Notes under the pieces: model-generated
The model's database searches: none
What the model was told of the DNA's origin: nothing
The model's input: the letters and a program-made list of their open reading frames with translations, nothing else
Translations under genes and position numbers: made by a program
Assembly: GCF_028023555.1 (NCBI RefSeq)
Contig: NZ_JAQIOY010000001.1
Coordinates: forward strand, 979,168-1,043,167
Direction: 5' to 3'
Source: Thalassococcus_A lentus
GTDB lineage: Bacteria; Pseudomonadota; Alphaproteobacteria; Rhodobacterales; Rhodobacteraceae
Length of the DNA stretch: 64,000 nt
Shown: positions 32,930 through 42,218 of the stretch, in pieces
Position numbering within the stretch: position 1 is the first letter of the stretch
Layout: every line of letters starts with the position of its first letter

Positions 32930-33529
32930 ATGGATAGCCCTCTGAACAATCGCGAAATCGCATCTCGAAAGCGCCGCGAGCAGGTCTTGGATGCGGCTGC
33001 AGCCTGCTTTGTTGAAAGAGGCTTTCATCAGACGGGCATGCGAGAGATTGCCAAACGCGCAAGCGTCAGTTTGGGAAATCTCTACAATCACTTTCCTAGC
33101 AAACATGACATGTTGATTGGTCTGGCCGAGTTGGAACTGTCATCTGTTGACCCGTTTGTCGAAATGCTGATGCGAAATGTGCGGCCTTCAGTTTGTCTGC
33201 GGGAATTCACCCGGGCATATTTTCAACACTGTTCGGATCATGACGCGGCAATCTTGTACCTAGATATCGCGGCAGAAGCGATGCGAGAGCCCGATATCGC
33301 AGAGCGTTTTCTACAGGCGCGCTCTACACTTGCCGAGGCGCTGACATCCTTGCTCTTCAAGGGCGTCGAGAGCAAGGATTTTGGACCTTCCATTGTCGAT
33401 ACGAGCACCGCCGACCTCATTCTTGACTTGATAGAAGGCGCTGCTGCAAGAGGGTCGATCGACGCCAGCAAGCCGGACATGCTGATGGCAAGCATTGAGG
33501 CAATGGTATTTGCCGCCCTGAGGCATTGA
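32930..33529 (+). CDS. TetR/AcrR family regulator of the amine oxidase unit
   Basis: A 199-residue repressor. The N-terminal helix-turn-helix reads RREQVLDAAAACFVERGF, MREIAKRASVSLGNLYNHF, then PSKHDMLIGL, typical of TetR proteins; the C-terminal ligand-binding domain has no recognisable specificity. It starts 9 bases after the amine oxidase stop codon, so the two form one unit, and a fitting palindrome precedes the unit at 31632-31651. The inducer may be an amine or related metabolite (inference). It is convergent with metG. Confidence 0.88.
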   Translation: MDSPLNNREIASRKRREQVLDAAAACFVERGFHQTGMREIAKRASVSLGNLYNHFPSKHDMLIGLAELELSSVDPFVEMLMRNVRPSVCLREFTRAYFQHCSDHDAAILYLDIAAEAMREPDIAERFLQARSTLAEALTSLLFKGVESKDFGPSIVDTSTADLILDLIEGAAARGSIDASKPDMLMASIEAMVFAALRH

Positions 33530-33589
33530 TCTGGAAGGTGCTCAGCCCAATCGCACAAAATGTCTACACGGGCTGTTTCTCTTGTTTCG

Positions 33590-35302
33590 CTACTCCCGCA
33601 CTCCGGCAAAGCGCTCTTGCCACTCTGCGCGTTCGTCATCGGTGATCTTTCTGAAAGTTACCTCGGGCACGGCAAAGGCATGGCCAGCGGGCAAAGCAGC
33701 CAGTGCGCTCGGAACGTCATCGGGCCAGTTGCGGTCATCAGTTTGCATGGCGTCCAGCAATTGCTTGGACGCATCGGGGATGAAGGGCGCAGAAACCACA
33801 GCGTAGAGGCGGATCAGGTTAAGGGCGAGGCGGATTTGCGCTGCGGCCTTGTCCGGATCTGTCTTGAAGGTGGTCCACGGCGCGACTTCCTGCAGGTATT
33901 CGTTTCCAAGCACCCAAGCCGCGCGCAACGCAGCGGCGGATTTGCGAACCTCGATGGCTTCCATGTGCTGTTCGTATTCGCGCAGCTTGTCCGTCAGGGC
34001 GGCAATCAGCCGATCTTCGTCGGGACCATAAGTGCCAGCCTCTGGCACGGCTTCTGAAAATTTGGAGCGGCAGAACTTGGTCACACGGCTGGCAAAATTG
34101 CCCAGCACGTCGGCAAGATCCTTGTTCACGGAGATTTGGAAATTCTCCCAGGTGAATTCACTGTCCGAGCTTTCCGGCGCATGGCTGAGTAGCCACCAGC
34201 GCCAGTAATCGGCAGGCAGAATTTCAAGCGCCTGATCCATAAAGACGCCCCGTCCGCGCGAGGTGCTGAACTGGCCGCCGTCATAGTTCAGGTAGTTGAA
34301 CGATTTGATGTAATCGACCAGCTTCCACGGCTCGCCCGAGCCAAGAATGGTCACCGGGAAGCTGAGCGTGTGGAACGGCACGTTGTCCTTGCCCATGAAC
34401 TGCGTATACCGCACGTCGTCTGCGCCCTTGTCGGTACGCCACCAACGGGCCCAGTCGTCACCCTTGCCCGCTTCGACCCATTCCTGTGAACAGGCGATGT
34501 ATTCGATGGGCGCGTCGAACCAGACATAGAAAACCTTGCCCTCCATGCCGGGCCAGGGTTCGTCGCCTCGCTGTACCGGAACACCCCAATCAAGGTCGCG
34601 CGTGATGCCACGGTCTTGAAGCCCGTCGCCATCGTTCAGCCATTTCTTGGCAATCGAGGTCGTCAGAACCGGCCAGCCTTCGCGGGTGTCGATCCATTCC
34701 TCGAGTTGGTCTTTCATTTCGGACTGTCGCAGATAGAGATGCTTTGTCTCGCGCATTTCCAGATCGGTGCTGCCGGAAATGGTCGAATGCGGGTTGATGA
34801 GATCAACCGGGTCCAACTGCTTGGTGCAGTTGTCACACTGATCGCCGCGGGCACTGTCAAAGCCACAGTTCGGGCAGGTGCCTTCAATGTAACGGTCGGG
34901 CAGATAACGACCGTCGGCCTTGGAATACATCTGCGTTTCCGAAACTTCGCGGATCAATCCCTGATCGGCCAGGACACCTGCGAAATGCTGGGTCAGCTTA
35001 TGGTTTTGCGTGCTCGATGATCGCCCAAAGTGATCAAAAGAGAGGCGAAAGCCATCGGCAAGCTTGGCTTGCACTTCCCACATCTCGGCGCAGTATTCCG
35101 CAACAGGCTTGCCGGCCTTTGCGGCCGCCAGTTCTGCGGGCGTGCCGTGTTCGTCGGTTGCGCAAAGGAACAGAACCTCGTGACCGCGGGCGCGCAAGTA
35201 GCGGGCATACAGGTCGGCGGGCAACTGGCTGCCGACGAGGTTTCCGAGGTGTTTGATCCCGTTGATGTAAGGGATTGCCGAAGTAATTAGATGCCGTGCC
35301 AT
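33590..35302 (-). CDS. metG: Methionyl-tRNA synthetase
   Basis: Class I aminoacyl-tRNA synthetase charging tRNA-Met. 570 residues: the N-terminus has ITSAIPYINGIKHLGNLVGS with the HIGH-type HLGN, a zinc knuckle (CPNCGF...CDNC, about 143-160), and the KMSKS-equivalent loop FSTSRGRGVF, a variant usual in alphaproteobacteria. The anticodon-binding helical domain follows, with no C-terminal dimerisation domain. It is monocistronic or the start of a short unit; a TetR gene lies just upstream on the same strand. Confidence 0.96.
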   Translation of the reverse strand: MARHLITSAIPYINGIKHLGNLVGSQLPADLYARYLRARGHEVLFLCATDEHGTPAELAAAKAGKPVAEYCAEMWEVQAKLADGFRLSFDHFGRSSSTQNHKLTQHFAGVLADQGLIREVSETQMYSKADGRYLPDRYIEGTCPNCGFDSARGDQCDNCTKQLDPVDLINPHSTISGSTDLEMRETKHLYLRQSEMKDQLEEWIDTREGWPVLTTSIAKKWLNDGDGLQDRGITRDLDWGVPVQRGDEPWPGMEGKVFYVWFDAPIEYIACSQEWVEAGKGDDWARWWRTDKGADDVRYTQFMGKDNVPFHTLSFPVTILGSGEPWKLVDYIKSFNYLNYDGGQFSTSRGRGVFMDQALEILPADYWRWWLLSHAPESSDSEFTWENFQISVNKDLADVLGNFASRVTKFCRSKFSEAVPEAGTYGPDEDRLIAALTDKLREYEQHMEAIEVRKSAAALRAAWVLGNEYLQEVAPWTTFKTDPDKAAAQIRLALNLIRLYAVVSAPFIPDASKQLLDAMQTDDRNWPDDVPSALAALPAGHAFAVPEVTFRKITDDERAEWQERFAGVRE

Positions 35303-35407
35303 TTGCGTCGCCTTGAAGGGTCGTCTTTTCAGGTTTGATCACCCGATTACCGGAAGGGACGGGCGAGGGGAACCTTGGATTTTGCATGATGGGCCAGTTG
35401 CCCGGTT

Positions 35408-35995
35408 TCAAAGGGCGCCAACGGCCTTTCGAACCATGTCGCAATAGGTTGCGCTGACCTCGTCTGCCGACAATCGGCCGCCATCCCTGTACCACGTGGT
35501 AATCCCGGTCAGCATTGCGATGATTGCCATCGTGGTCAGCTTTGTGTCGTGAACCGAAAACACACCAGCAGCGACCCCATCGCGAAGGATTGTCTCAAGC
35601 CGGTTTTCATAAGCGCGGCGCAGGGACTCGATCACTTCGAAATTCTCGGCCGTCAGGTTGCGCAGTTCCATGTAGGAGATGAAAACAGCCTCATGCCTCT
35701 GCAGGTGAAACTCGATGTGAAACTTCACAAATGTCTCTAGCCGGTCCTGCGGAGATGCGGTGGTTTGATCCGGAGCGGCGGAAAGCAGCTCATCCATATG
35801 GCCCTTGAGAAGCGAAAAAAGCAGGGCCTGTTTGTCCGGCGTGTAATTATACAAAGCACCGGCCTGAACGCCGACCTTTGCCGCGATCTGGCGCATGGAA
35901 ACCGCGGCAAACCCATGTTCCGCAAACAGATGAAGTGCCGCCTCGCGAATGCGCGGGCCGGTAATCTGAGCGTGACTGCCTTGTGTTCTTGCCAT
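35408..35995 (-). CDS. TetR/AcrR family transcriptional regulator
   Basis: A 195-residue repressor with the N-terminal HTH GPRIREAALHLFAEHGFAAV, MRQIAAKVGVQAGALYNYTP and DKQALLFSLL. The C-terminal domain has the TetR_C pattern seen in acyl-CoA and phenolic sensors, but the ligand is unknown. Starts at 35995 and 36016 are possible; the latter would overlap the palindrome at 36009-36024, so 35995 is preferred. It lies about 105 bases upstream of metG on the same strand. Confidence 0.85.
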   Translation of the reverse strand: MARTQGSHAQITGPRIREAALHLFAEHGFAAVSMRQIAAKVGVQAGALYNYTPDKQALLFSLLKGHMDELLSAAPDQTTASPQDRLETFVKFHIEFHLQRHEAVFISYMELRNLTAENFEVIESLRRAYENRLETILRDGVAAGVFSVHDTKLTTMAIIAMLTGITTWYRDGGRLSADEVSATYCDMVRKAVGAL

Positions 35996-36008
35996 GAGCG
36001 GATCGTAA

Positions 36009-36024
36009 CTGAACATGCGTTCAG
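36009..36024. promoter_or_regulatory. Palindrome before tetR, candidate autoregulatory operator
   Basis: CTGAACATGCGTTCAG: CTGAAC and GTTCAG arms separated by ATGC, a perfect inverted repeat of TetR type, 14 bases upstream of the preferred tetR start at 35995. Confidence 0.7.
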
Positions 36025-36073
36025 ATCAAGCGCAATGCTTGCCCCCGCGCGACGCTTGCGGCACAAGACCATC

Positions 36074-36403
36074 ATGTTGTGTGTCCGCCGTCCGCATTGG
36101 GTTCCGATTGCCGCCTTGGTCTTGGCCAGCGCGTTTTCGGGATGCACCCAGTTTCCAGAACTGGATGCCGTTCAGACCCCGGGTCTGGAGGATGCGCCTT
36201 ATCCCAAGCTATTGCCGATGGATGAGCTGCTGAAGGGACCGGAGCCGCGGGCCACCATCGAACAAATTGGACAGGTTACCGGGCGTGTGGCCGGCTTGCG
36301 CGCACGCGCTGCACGGCTTCAGGCACAGAGTGTCGGGCCAGTGGGCATTGATCAAAGAATAAAGCGTCTGCGCCAAAAGGCGGCTGCCCTGCGCGAACAA
36401 TAA
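36074..36403 (+). CDS. Small lipoprotein, unknown function
   Basis: A 109-residue predicted lipoprotein: a basic start, a hydrophobic stretch (VPIALVLASAF-like) and a lipobox SAFSGC with the cysteine at about residue 24. The mature part is short and helical with an Arg/Ala/Gln-rich coiled-coil-like end (GRVAGLRARAARLQAQ). The ATG at 36074 lacks a clear ribosome binding site; an in-frame ATG at 36032 is an alternative. It lies upstream of hom on the same strand; no family recognised. Confidence 0.6.
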   Translation: MLCVRRPHWVPIAALVLASAFSGCTQFPELDAVQTPGLEDAPYPKLLPMDELLKGPEPRATIEQIGQVTGRVAGLRARAARLQAQSVGPVGIDQRIKRLRQKAAALREQ

Positions 36404-36533
36404 TTCGGCAAACAGTTTCAGCAGCGACACCGCAGCAAGGCAAAGTGCGCAGCGCGCGCGCCTTGGCGTTGCACGGCCGCCGCATTCCCGATAACGGATG
36501 CACGATCAGAATTTGCGCCAAAGGAGCCGCGCC

Positions 36534-37832
36534 ATGCCCAACCAGAACCCCAGCCCCCTGCGCCTCGGAATTGCCGGTCTGGGTACAGTGGGCGCCGGAG
36601 TGGTCAAAATCGTCCGTCAAAAGGCTGCTTTGCTGACCGAGCGGACGGGGCGATCCATCGAAATTTCCGCCGTATCGGCGCGGAGCCGCGACAAGGATCG
36701 CGGTGTCAATCTTGATGCCTATGCCTGGGAAGACGATCCTGTCGCACTCGCCAAGCGCGACGACGTGGACATCTTTGTGGAATTGATGGGCGGCAGTGAT
36801 GGCCCTGCCAAAGCGGCGACCGAAGCCGCGCTGCGCGCGGGCAAGGATGTGGTAACCGCAAACAAGGCCCTGCTGGCACATCATGGGCAAGCTCTGGCGG
36901 AGCTGGCCGAGGCAAATGGCGCTGTTCTGCGCTTTGAAGCGGCCGTCGCGGGTGGGATCCCTGTGATCAAGGCGTTGACCGAAGGTCTGGCCGGGAATGA
37001 AATCGATCGCGTCATGGGCGTGATGAACGGGACATGCAATTACATCCTGACCCGCATGGAAGACGCAGGCCTGAGCTATGATGAAGCTTTTGCCGAAGCG
37101 GATGGCCTTGGATATCTGGAAGCTGATCCAAACCTTGATGTGGGCGGCATTGATGCTGGGCACAAACTGTCTTTGCTGGCTTCGATTGCCTACGGAACGC
37201 AGGTGAACTTCGACGCGGTAGAACTGGAAGGCATTGGCCGCGTCAGCATCGAGGATATTCGTCAGGCGGCGGATATGGGTTTCCGGATCAAACTGCTTGG
37301 CGTGTCGCGTCTGACGGGCCGCGGGCTCGAACAAAGTATGGCCCCTTGTCTTGTTCCGGCGACCTCGCCTTTGGGCCAGTTGGTTGGTGGAACCAACATG
37401 GTTGTCATCGAAGGCGATCAGGTTGGGCAAATCGTATTGCGCGGCGCTGGTGCTGGTGAAGGGCCGACAGCCAGTGCTGTTTTGGGCGACATCCTCGACA
37501 TCGCGCGCGGCACGCGCCTGACCACGTTCGGACAGCCGGCAGGCACTTTGAAATCCGTCCCGGCAGCCAAGGCAACCACGCCTGCCCCCTATTATCTGCG
37601 GCTTGCCCTGTTCGACAAACCCGGTGCATTGGCCAAGGTCGCAAGCGTCCTGGGTGAAGCTGGCGTTTCGATCAACCGTATGCGCCAGTATGATCATAGC
37701 GACGATACCGCTCCGGTCTTGATCGTGACGCACAAAACGACCCGTGCCGCGCTGGAGCAGGCACTTGTCGGAATGACACAGACCGGAGTTGTTGACGGCG
37801 ACCCTGTGGCGCTTCGGATCGAGCAAGTGTGA
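36534..37832 (+). CDS. hom: Homoserine dehydrogenase
   Basis: Reduces aspartate semialdehyde to homoserine in threonine, methionine and isoleucine synthesis. 432 residues: NAD(P)-binding GIAGLGTVGAGVV, AVAGGIPVIKALTEGLAGN, the catalytic MNGTCNYILTRM and DAGHKLSLLASIAYG, and a C-terminal ACT domain (YYLRLALFDKPGALAKVASV) that should bind threonine for feedback control. AGGAG upstream fixes the ATG at 36534. It precedes glpX by 140 bases. Confidence 0.97.
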   Translation: MPNQNPSPLRLGIAGLGTVGAGVVKIVRQKAALLTERTGRSIEISAVSARSRDKDRGVNLDAYAWEDDPVALAKRDDVDIFVELMGGSDGPAKAATEAALRAGKDVVTANKALLAHHGQALAELAEANGAVLRFEAAVAGGIPVIKALTEGLAGNEIDRVMGVMNGTCNYILTRMEDAGLSYDEAFAEADGLGYLEADPNLDVGGIDAGHKLSLLASIAYGTQVNFDAVELEGIGRVSIEDIRQAADMGFRIKLLGVSRLTGRGLEQSMAPCLVPATSPLGQLVGGTNMVVIEGDQVGQIVLRGAGAGEGPTASAVLGDILDIARGTRLTTFGQPAGTLKSVPAAKATTPAPYYLRLALFDKPGALAKVASVLGEAGVSINRMRQYDHSDDTAPVLIVTHKTTRAALEQALVGMTQTGVVDGDPVALRIEQV

Positions 37833-37972
37833 AACCCGCCATTTGCCTGGGCGCACGACGAAACATGCCGTTTGGCCATAATCCCTGATCGTTTGTCTGC
37901 GTGCCCTTGCCGTGATGGCTAGGGTCACGTTAAACCGCAGCCAAGCTTATTTACCTCGCAAGGACCCCTGAC

Positions 37973-38938
37973 ATGACCTCGCCAATCGATTTCAACGACC
38001 GTATGCTTTCTCTTGGTCTCGCCCGGGTTGCCGAGCAGGCCGCCATCGCAAGCGCAGACTGGGTTGGACGCGGGAATGAGAAAGCCGCCGACCAGGCCGC
38101 GGTGAACGCGATGCGCGAAGAGCTGAACAAGCTCGACATTTCCGGCGTGGTTGTCATCGGTGAAGGAGAACGCGACGAAGCGCCGATGCTCTATATCGGT
38201 GAAGAGGTCGGCAACGGCACAGGGCCGGGCGTGGATATCGCGCTTGATCCGCTGGAAGGCACAACGCTGACCGCCAAGGACATGCCGAACGCGTTGACCG
38301 TGATTGCCATGGGGCCGCGCGGCACAATGCTTCACGCGCCTGATGTTTACATGGACAAACTTGCCATTGGACCTGGGTATGACGCCGGTGTTGTTTCGTT
38401 GGACATGACGCCGACCGAACGGGTCGAGGCGCTGGCCAAGGCCAAGGGCTGCACGCCGCGTGACATCACTGTCTGCATTCTGGAACGCCCTCGCCACGAA
38501 AACATGATTGCCGAAGTACGCGCAACAGGTGCCGGCATTCGCCTGATCACGGATGGTGATGTGGCCGGTGTCATGCACTGCGCAGAACCGGACGTGACCG
38601 GTATCGATATGTACATGGGGCAGGGCGGCGCGCCAGAAGGTGTCCTTGCTGCTGCGGCACTCAAATGTATGGGCGGCCAGATCTTCGGCCGGTTGCTTTT
38701 CCGCAATGACGATGAACGCGGCCGCGCTGCCAAGGCGGGTATCACTGATCTGAACAAAATCTACGCCCGCGACGAAATGGTTACAGACAACGTCATCTTT
38801 GCGGCCTCGGGCGTGACCAGCGGGTCGCTCCTGCCGGGCATCAAGCGCGAAGTGGGCTGGCTGACAGTCGAAACTCTGTTGATGCGGTCCAAAACCGGTT
38901 CGTTGCGCCGGATGGTCTATCGCAACCCCACCGCGTGA
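37973..38938 (+). CDS. glpX: Class II fructose-1,6-bisphosphatase (GlpX)
   Basis: Hydrolyses fructose-1,6-bisphosphate to fructose-6-phosphate in gluconeogenesis. 321 residues with the GlpX motifs: VVIGEGERDEAPMLYIGE (metal-binding acids), DIALDPLEGTTLTAKDMPNA, and MYMGQGGAPEGVLAAAALKC. A second, class I FBPase lies at 62,671-63,648, so the organism has both types in this segment. AAGGACC precedes the ATG. The recJ start overlaps its stop (GTGA), indicating coupling. Confidence 0.96.
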   Translation: MTSPIDFNDRMLSLGLARVAEQAAIASADWVGRGNEKAADQAAVNAMREELNKLDISGVVVIGEGERDEAPMLYIGEEVGNGTGPGVDIALDPLEGTTLTAKDMPNALTVIAMGPRGTMLHAPDVYMDKLAIGPGYDAGVVSLDMTPTERVEALAKAKGCTPRDITVCILERPRHENMIAEVRATGAGIRLITDGDVAGVMHCAEPDVTGIDMYMGQGGAPEGVLAAAALKCMGGQIFGRLLFRNDDERGRAAKAGITDLNKIYARDEMVTDNVIFAASGVTSGSLLPGIKREVGWLTVETLLMRSKTGSLRRMVYRNPTA

Positions 38939-40698
38939 TCGCGCAGGGCGCATTGGCCTATCTGGGTGTCGAAACTAGTTTGACGGGGCGGCGCTGGGTC
39001 GGCCCTTCTACAGAAATTGAGCGGCAAGCCGAGGCCATGGCGCAGCGCAGCGGGTTGCCGCGCGCGCTCTGTGCGGTTCTGGCCCGGTTGGGTGTGCCAG
39101 CCGAAGAGGCGCAGACTTATCTTGAGCCCAAGCTGAGGGACCTTCTGCCTGATCCCCGGGTTCTGCGGGATATGGAAACCGCGGCTGGCCGATTTGTGGC
39201 CGCTGTGACGTCTGGCCAGAAAATTGCGATTTTTGCTGACTATGACGTGGATGGTGGAACTTCGGCGGCGCTTCTCATTGATTGGCTTCGCCAGATGGGC
39301 TTGCCCGCGACACTGTATGTGCCGGACCGGATTGATGAGGGTTATGGGCCCAATCCAACAGCGATGCGTGAGCTGGCCGCAAACCACGATCTGATCGTTT
39401 GCGTCGATTGTGGAACCCTTTCCCATGACGCCATCGCGGCGGCCAAAGAGGCCGATGTCGTGATCCTTGATCACCATCTTGGCGGCGAAACTCTGCCAGA
39501 TGCCTTGGCGGTCGTGAACCCCAACCGACAGGATGAAGACGGCAGTCTAGCCCATCTTTGCGCAGCGGCCGTGGTGTTCCTGATGTTGGTCGAGGCCGGC
39601 CGACAAATGCGTGAGGCCGGTCAGAAAGGCCCGGACCTGATGCAGATGCTGGATCTTGTTGCGCTGGCAACTGTGGCCGATGTGGCGCCGCTGCGCGGTG
39701 TCAATCGCGCCTTGGTTCAGCAGGGACTGCGCATAATGGCAGGCCGTCAGCGGCCGGGTCTTGTGGCGCTTTCTGACGTGGCGCGTCTGGAAACCGCACC
39801 GTCATCCTATCATCTGGGGTTTGTTCTGGGCCCGCGCGTGAACGCGGGTGGCCGCATTGGTCAGGCGGATTTGGGCGCGCGCCTGTTGGCAAGCGACAAC
39901 CCCCACGAAGCGCGTGCCATGGCTGAACGGCTGGATGCCTTGAACACTGAGCGCCGCGAAATCGAGGCATCGGTGCGCGCTGCTGCACTGGCCCAAGCTG
40001 AAGAGCGTGGTTTGGACGCACCATTGGTTTGGGCGGCCGGAGCCGGATGGCATCCGGGCGTGGTCGGGATTGTGGCTTCGCGGCTCAAGGAACTAACCGG
40101 GCGCCCCGCAGTCGTGATCGGATTGGACGGGGACGAAGGGAAGGGATCGGGTCGTTCTGTTGGCGGTGTCGATCTGGGCGCATCTGTGCAACGTCTTGCG
40201 GCCGAAGGTTTGCTGCTCAAGGGCGGTGGTCACAGAATGGCGGCGGGTCTGACGGTCGCCGCTGATCAGCTTGAACCTGCGATGGAGCGGCTTTCGCAGT
40301 TACTGGCCAAGCAAGGGGCTGGGCAGGGTGGCGCAGCTGATCTCAAACTGGACGGCATGTTGATGCCTGGCGCGGCGACGGTTGATCTGCTTGAGCAGTT
40401 GGAGCGGGCGGGTCCGTTCGGTCAGGGCGCACCGGGTCCACGCTTTGCGATTGCTGATGCGCGGATCTCGTTTGCCAAGCAGGTGGGAACCGGTCATTTG
40501 AAGCTTCGCTGTGACGATGGGATGGGCGCAGGATTGGATGGGATCGCCTTTGGCGCATTCGACGGACCGCTTGGTTCAGCCCTCGTGAATCACGGCGGCA
40601 GCCGGTTTCACTTGGCCGGGCGGTTGGAAATCAACGAATGGGGTGGCCGCCGTCAGGTACAATTACGACTGGAAGACGCTGCCAAAACCTCTGATTGA
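38935..40698 (+). CDS. recJ: Single-stranded-DNA-specific exonuclease RecJ
   Basis: 5'-3' exonuclease of recombination and mismatch repair. 587 residues. The DHH phosphoesterase motifs are FADYDVDGGTSAALL (motif I, about 100), CVDCGT (motif II) and ILDHHLGGE (motif III); DHHA1 follows with GRIGQADLGARLL and a C-terminal OB-type domain with GHLKLRCDD. The start is a GTG at 38935 overlapping the glpX stop by 4 bases. A tRNA-Glu gene follows 139 bases downstream. Confidence 0.96.
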   Translation: MIAQGALAYLGVETSLTGRRWVGPSTEIERQAEAMAQRSGLPRALCAVLARLGVPAEEAQTYLEPKLRDLLPDPRVLRDMETAAGRFVAAVTSGQKIAIFADYDVDGGTSAALLIDWLRQMGLPATLYVPDRIDEGYGPNPTAMRELAANHDLIVCVDCGTLSHDAIAAAKEADVVILDHHLGGETLPDALAVVNPNRQDEDGSLAHLCAAAVVFLMLVEAGRQMREAGQKGPDLMQMLDLVALATVADVAPLRGVNRALVQQGLRIMAGRQRPGLVALSDVARLETAPSSYHLGFVLGPRVNAGGRIGQADLGARLLASDNPHEARAMAERLDALNTERREIEASVRAAALAQAEERGLDAPLVWAAGAGWHPGVVGIVASRLKELTGRPAVVIGLDGDEGKGSGRSVGGVDLGASVQRLAAEGLLLKGGGHRMAAGLTVAADQLEPAMERLSQLLAKQGAGQGGAADLKLDGMLMPGAATVDLLEQLERAGPFGQGAPGPRFAIADARISFAKQVGTGHLKLRCDDGMGAGLDGIAFGAFDGPLGSALVNHGGSRFHLAGRLEINEWGGRRQVQLRLEDAAKTSD

Positions 40699-40837
40699 TC
40701 TGCTAAGGTTCTGAGAAACATTGGGAATGCAGCCTGTATTCCCGTTGTGAAAAACATCGCGAAAACCGTGCGAAAATCGTAACTTTGCACTTGCAAGCAG
40801 CCCCGGCATTTCATAGAACGCGGCTCACGCCAAGGAT

Positions 40838-40912
40838 GGCCCGTTCGTCTATCGGTTAGGACGCCAGGTTTTCAACCTGGAAAGAGGGGTTCGATTCCCC
40901 TACGGGCTGCCA
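40838..40912 (+). tRNA. tRNA-Glu (anticodon TTC)
   Basis: A 75-base cloverleaf including an encoded CCA. The acceptor 40838-40844 pairs with the 3' strand before GCCA, with one G-T pair. The anticodon stem CCAGG/CCTGG encloses the loop TTTTCAA with TTC at 40871-40873, and the T-arm is AGGGG-TTCGATT-CCCCT. Confidence 0.95.
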
Positions 40913-41017
40913 CCTTGGTTTTTCCCAGACACGACTGAGCTTTTACGCGCTGATTGGCCTGCGCATTGTGTTCTGCTTTGGCTGAGCCTTGCAACGGCAC
41001 GCCTGCTGGGCGAAAGT

Positions 41018-41031
41018 TGTGATCGGTAACA
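41018..41031. promoter_or_regulatory. GntR-type operator, site A (before the first LacI regulator)
   Basis: TGTGATCGGTAACA, a near match to the palindrome TGTTACCGGTAACA, lies 14 bases before the GTG start at 41046. It suggests autoregulation of the regulator and membership in the regulon seen at 42139-42175 and 50638-50665. Confidence 0.75.
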
Positions 41032-41045
41032 TCAACGAGGCCTGC

Positions 41046-42077
41046 GTGTCCCATACGGATAAACCATCTAGATCTGTGACCATGCGGGATGTTGCCCGTG
41101 CTGCCGGTGTGTCCCGGATGACGGTTTCGCGTGCGCTCAAAAAAGACAGTCCTGTTTCCAAGGAAACACGCGACCGTATTTTGCAGGTCGTGCGTGATAT
41201 GAATTACGTGCCGGATCAGGTGGCTGGCAGCCTCACGACGCGCAAGACTGGTTTCGTTGCCGTGCTGGTTCCGTCTTTGAACAACCTTCACTTTGCCGAA
41301 ACGGTCCAATCGCTGACCGAAGAGCTTGAGACTCTGGGTCTGCAAATCCTGCTCGGACACACGGACTATTCAGCCGATCGCGAAGAAGATCTGGTGCAAG
41401 TCATGTTGCGCAGGCGACCCGAAGCCATCGTGCTGTCCTACGACGGCCATTCGGAGCGGACCCGGAGCCTTTTGAGCGATGCTGGTATTCCGGTTGTCGA
41501 GCTTTGGGAACGTCCCGACGAGCCAATTGGCCATACCATCGGGTTTTCGAATTTTCAGGCGGCAGGCGACATGACGCGGGCCCTGATCGATCTTGGCTAT
41601 CAGAACATCGCGTTTCTGGGCGAAGCGGCTGATGATTGGACGCGCGGATCGGAACGGCGCGCCGGTTTTCTTGCGGCGATGGACAGTGCCGGGTTGAAAA
41701 GCCATCGGATTGTTCAGGCAGGTAAGCCGCCCATGTCTATCGAAGACGGTGCCGGGGCCGTGCAGGAGCTGCTGGACCGGTTTCCGGATACGGACTGTAT
41801 ATTCTGCGTCTCGGATGCGCCTGCCTTTGGTGTGCTGTCGGCATTGAAGGCCAAAGGGATCAGCGTGCCGGACGAGATCGGGGTGGCCGGTTTTGGTAAC
41901 TTTGAAGTGTCTCGGTTTTCTGAACCGACAATTTCCACAGTGATCGTTGATCCGAAACGAATCGGCTCAGAAGCAGGCCGCTTGATTGGGGCATTACTGG
42001 CCTCTCCAGAGGCGATCGGGACCAATAAAAGAATTGACATTCCCGTCGTCCCAGAGCTGCGCAAAAGCACCAAGTAA
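41046..42077 (+). CDS. GntR-like LacI family regulator (first of two)
   Basis: A 343-residue repressor with HTH TMRDVARAAGVSRMTVSRAL then KKDSPVS, a hinge with GSLTTRKTGFVAVLVPSLNN, and the ligand domain ending TISTVIVDPKRIGSEAGRLI. The GntR/IdnR-type layout suits gluconate or idonate as inducer. The GTG at 41046 has CGAGG upstream; an in-frame start at 40989 is less likely. Site A lies just before it. It is about as similar to the regulator at 53,205 as typical GntR paralogues, and the two bracket the sugar-acid island. Confidence 0.87.
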   Translation: MSHTDKPSRSVTMRDVARAAGVSRMTVSRALKKDSPVSKETRDRILQVVRDMNYVPDQVAGSLTTRKTGFVAVLVPSLNNLHFAETVQSLTEELETLGLQILLGHTDYSADREEDLVQVMLRRRPEAIVLSYDGHSERTRSLLSDAGIPVVELWERPDEPIGHTIGFSNFQAAGDMTRALIDLGYQNIAFLGEAADDWTRGSERRAGFLAAMDSAGLKSHRIVQAGKPPMSIEDGAGAVQELLDRFPDTDCIFCVSDAPAFGVLSALKAKGISVPDEIGVAGFGNFEVSRFSEPTISTVIVDPKRIGSEAGRLIGALLASPEAIGTNKRIDIPVVPELRKSTK

Positions 42078-42138
42078 CTGAAATGATACTGAAATAGGGT
42101 GTCGTCCTTGCAGTTTTGGGGGTGCCGGAATTTTCTTG

Positions 42139-42152
42139 TGTTACCGGTCACA
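42139..42152. promoter_or_regulatory. GntR-type operator, site B
   Basis: TGTTACCGGTCACA, the exact reverse complement of site C 23 bases downstream (centre to centre). Both precede the CUT1 ABC operon that starts at 42219. Confidence 0.85.
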
Positions 42153-42161
42153 ATATAGCAA

Positions 42162-42175
42162 TGTGACCGGTAACA
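42162..42175. promoter_or_regulatory. GntR-type operator, site C
   Basis: TGTGACCGGTAACA, identical to site D at 50638 and the reverse complement of site B. The pair probably binds repressor dimers on the promoter of the transporter operon. Confidence 0.85.
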
Positions 42176-42218
42176 AAGCTGCTTTGCCGGCATATTCGTG
42201 CCGGAATAGGGAGGAAGC

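Noticed and set aside
36404..36533. SAM or threonine-type riboswitch before hom
   Set aside because: The 130-base leader has no recognisable riboswitch core by eye; hom is more likely controlled by its ACT domain.
36276..37928. A 550-codon minus-strand frame opposite hom
   Set aside because: Antisense to a clear homoserine dehydrogenase with ACT domain; no motif seen.
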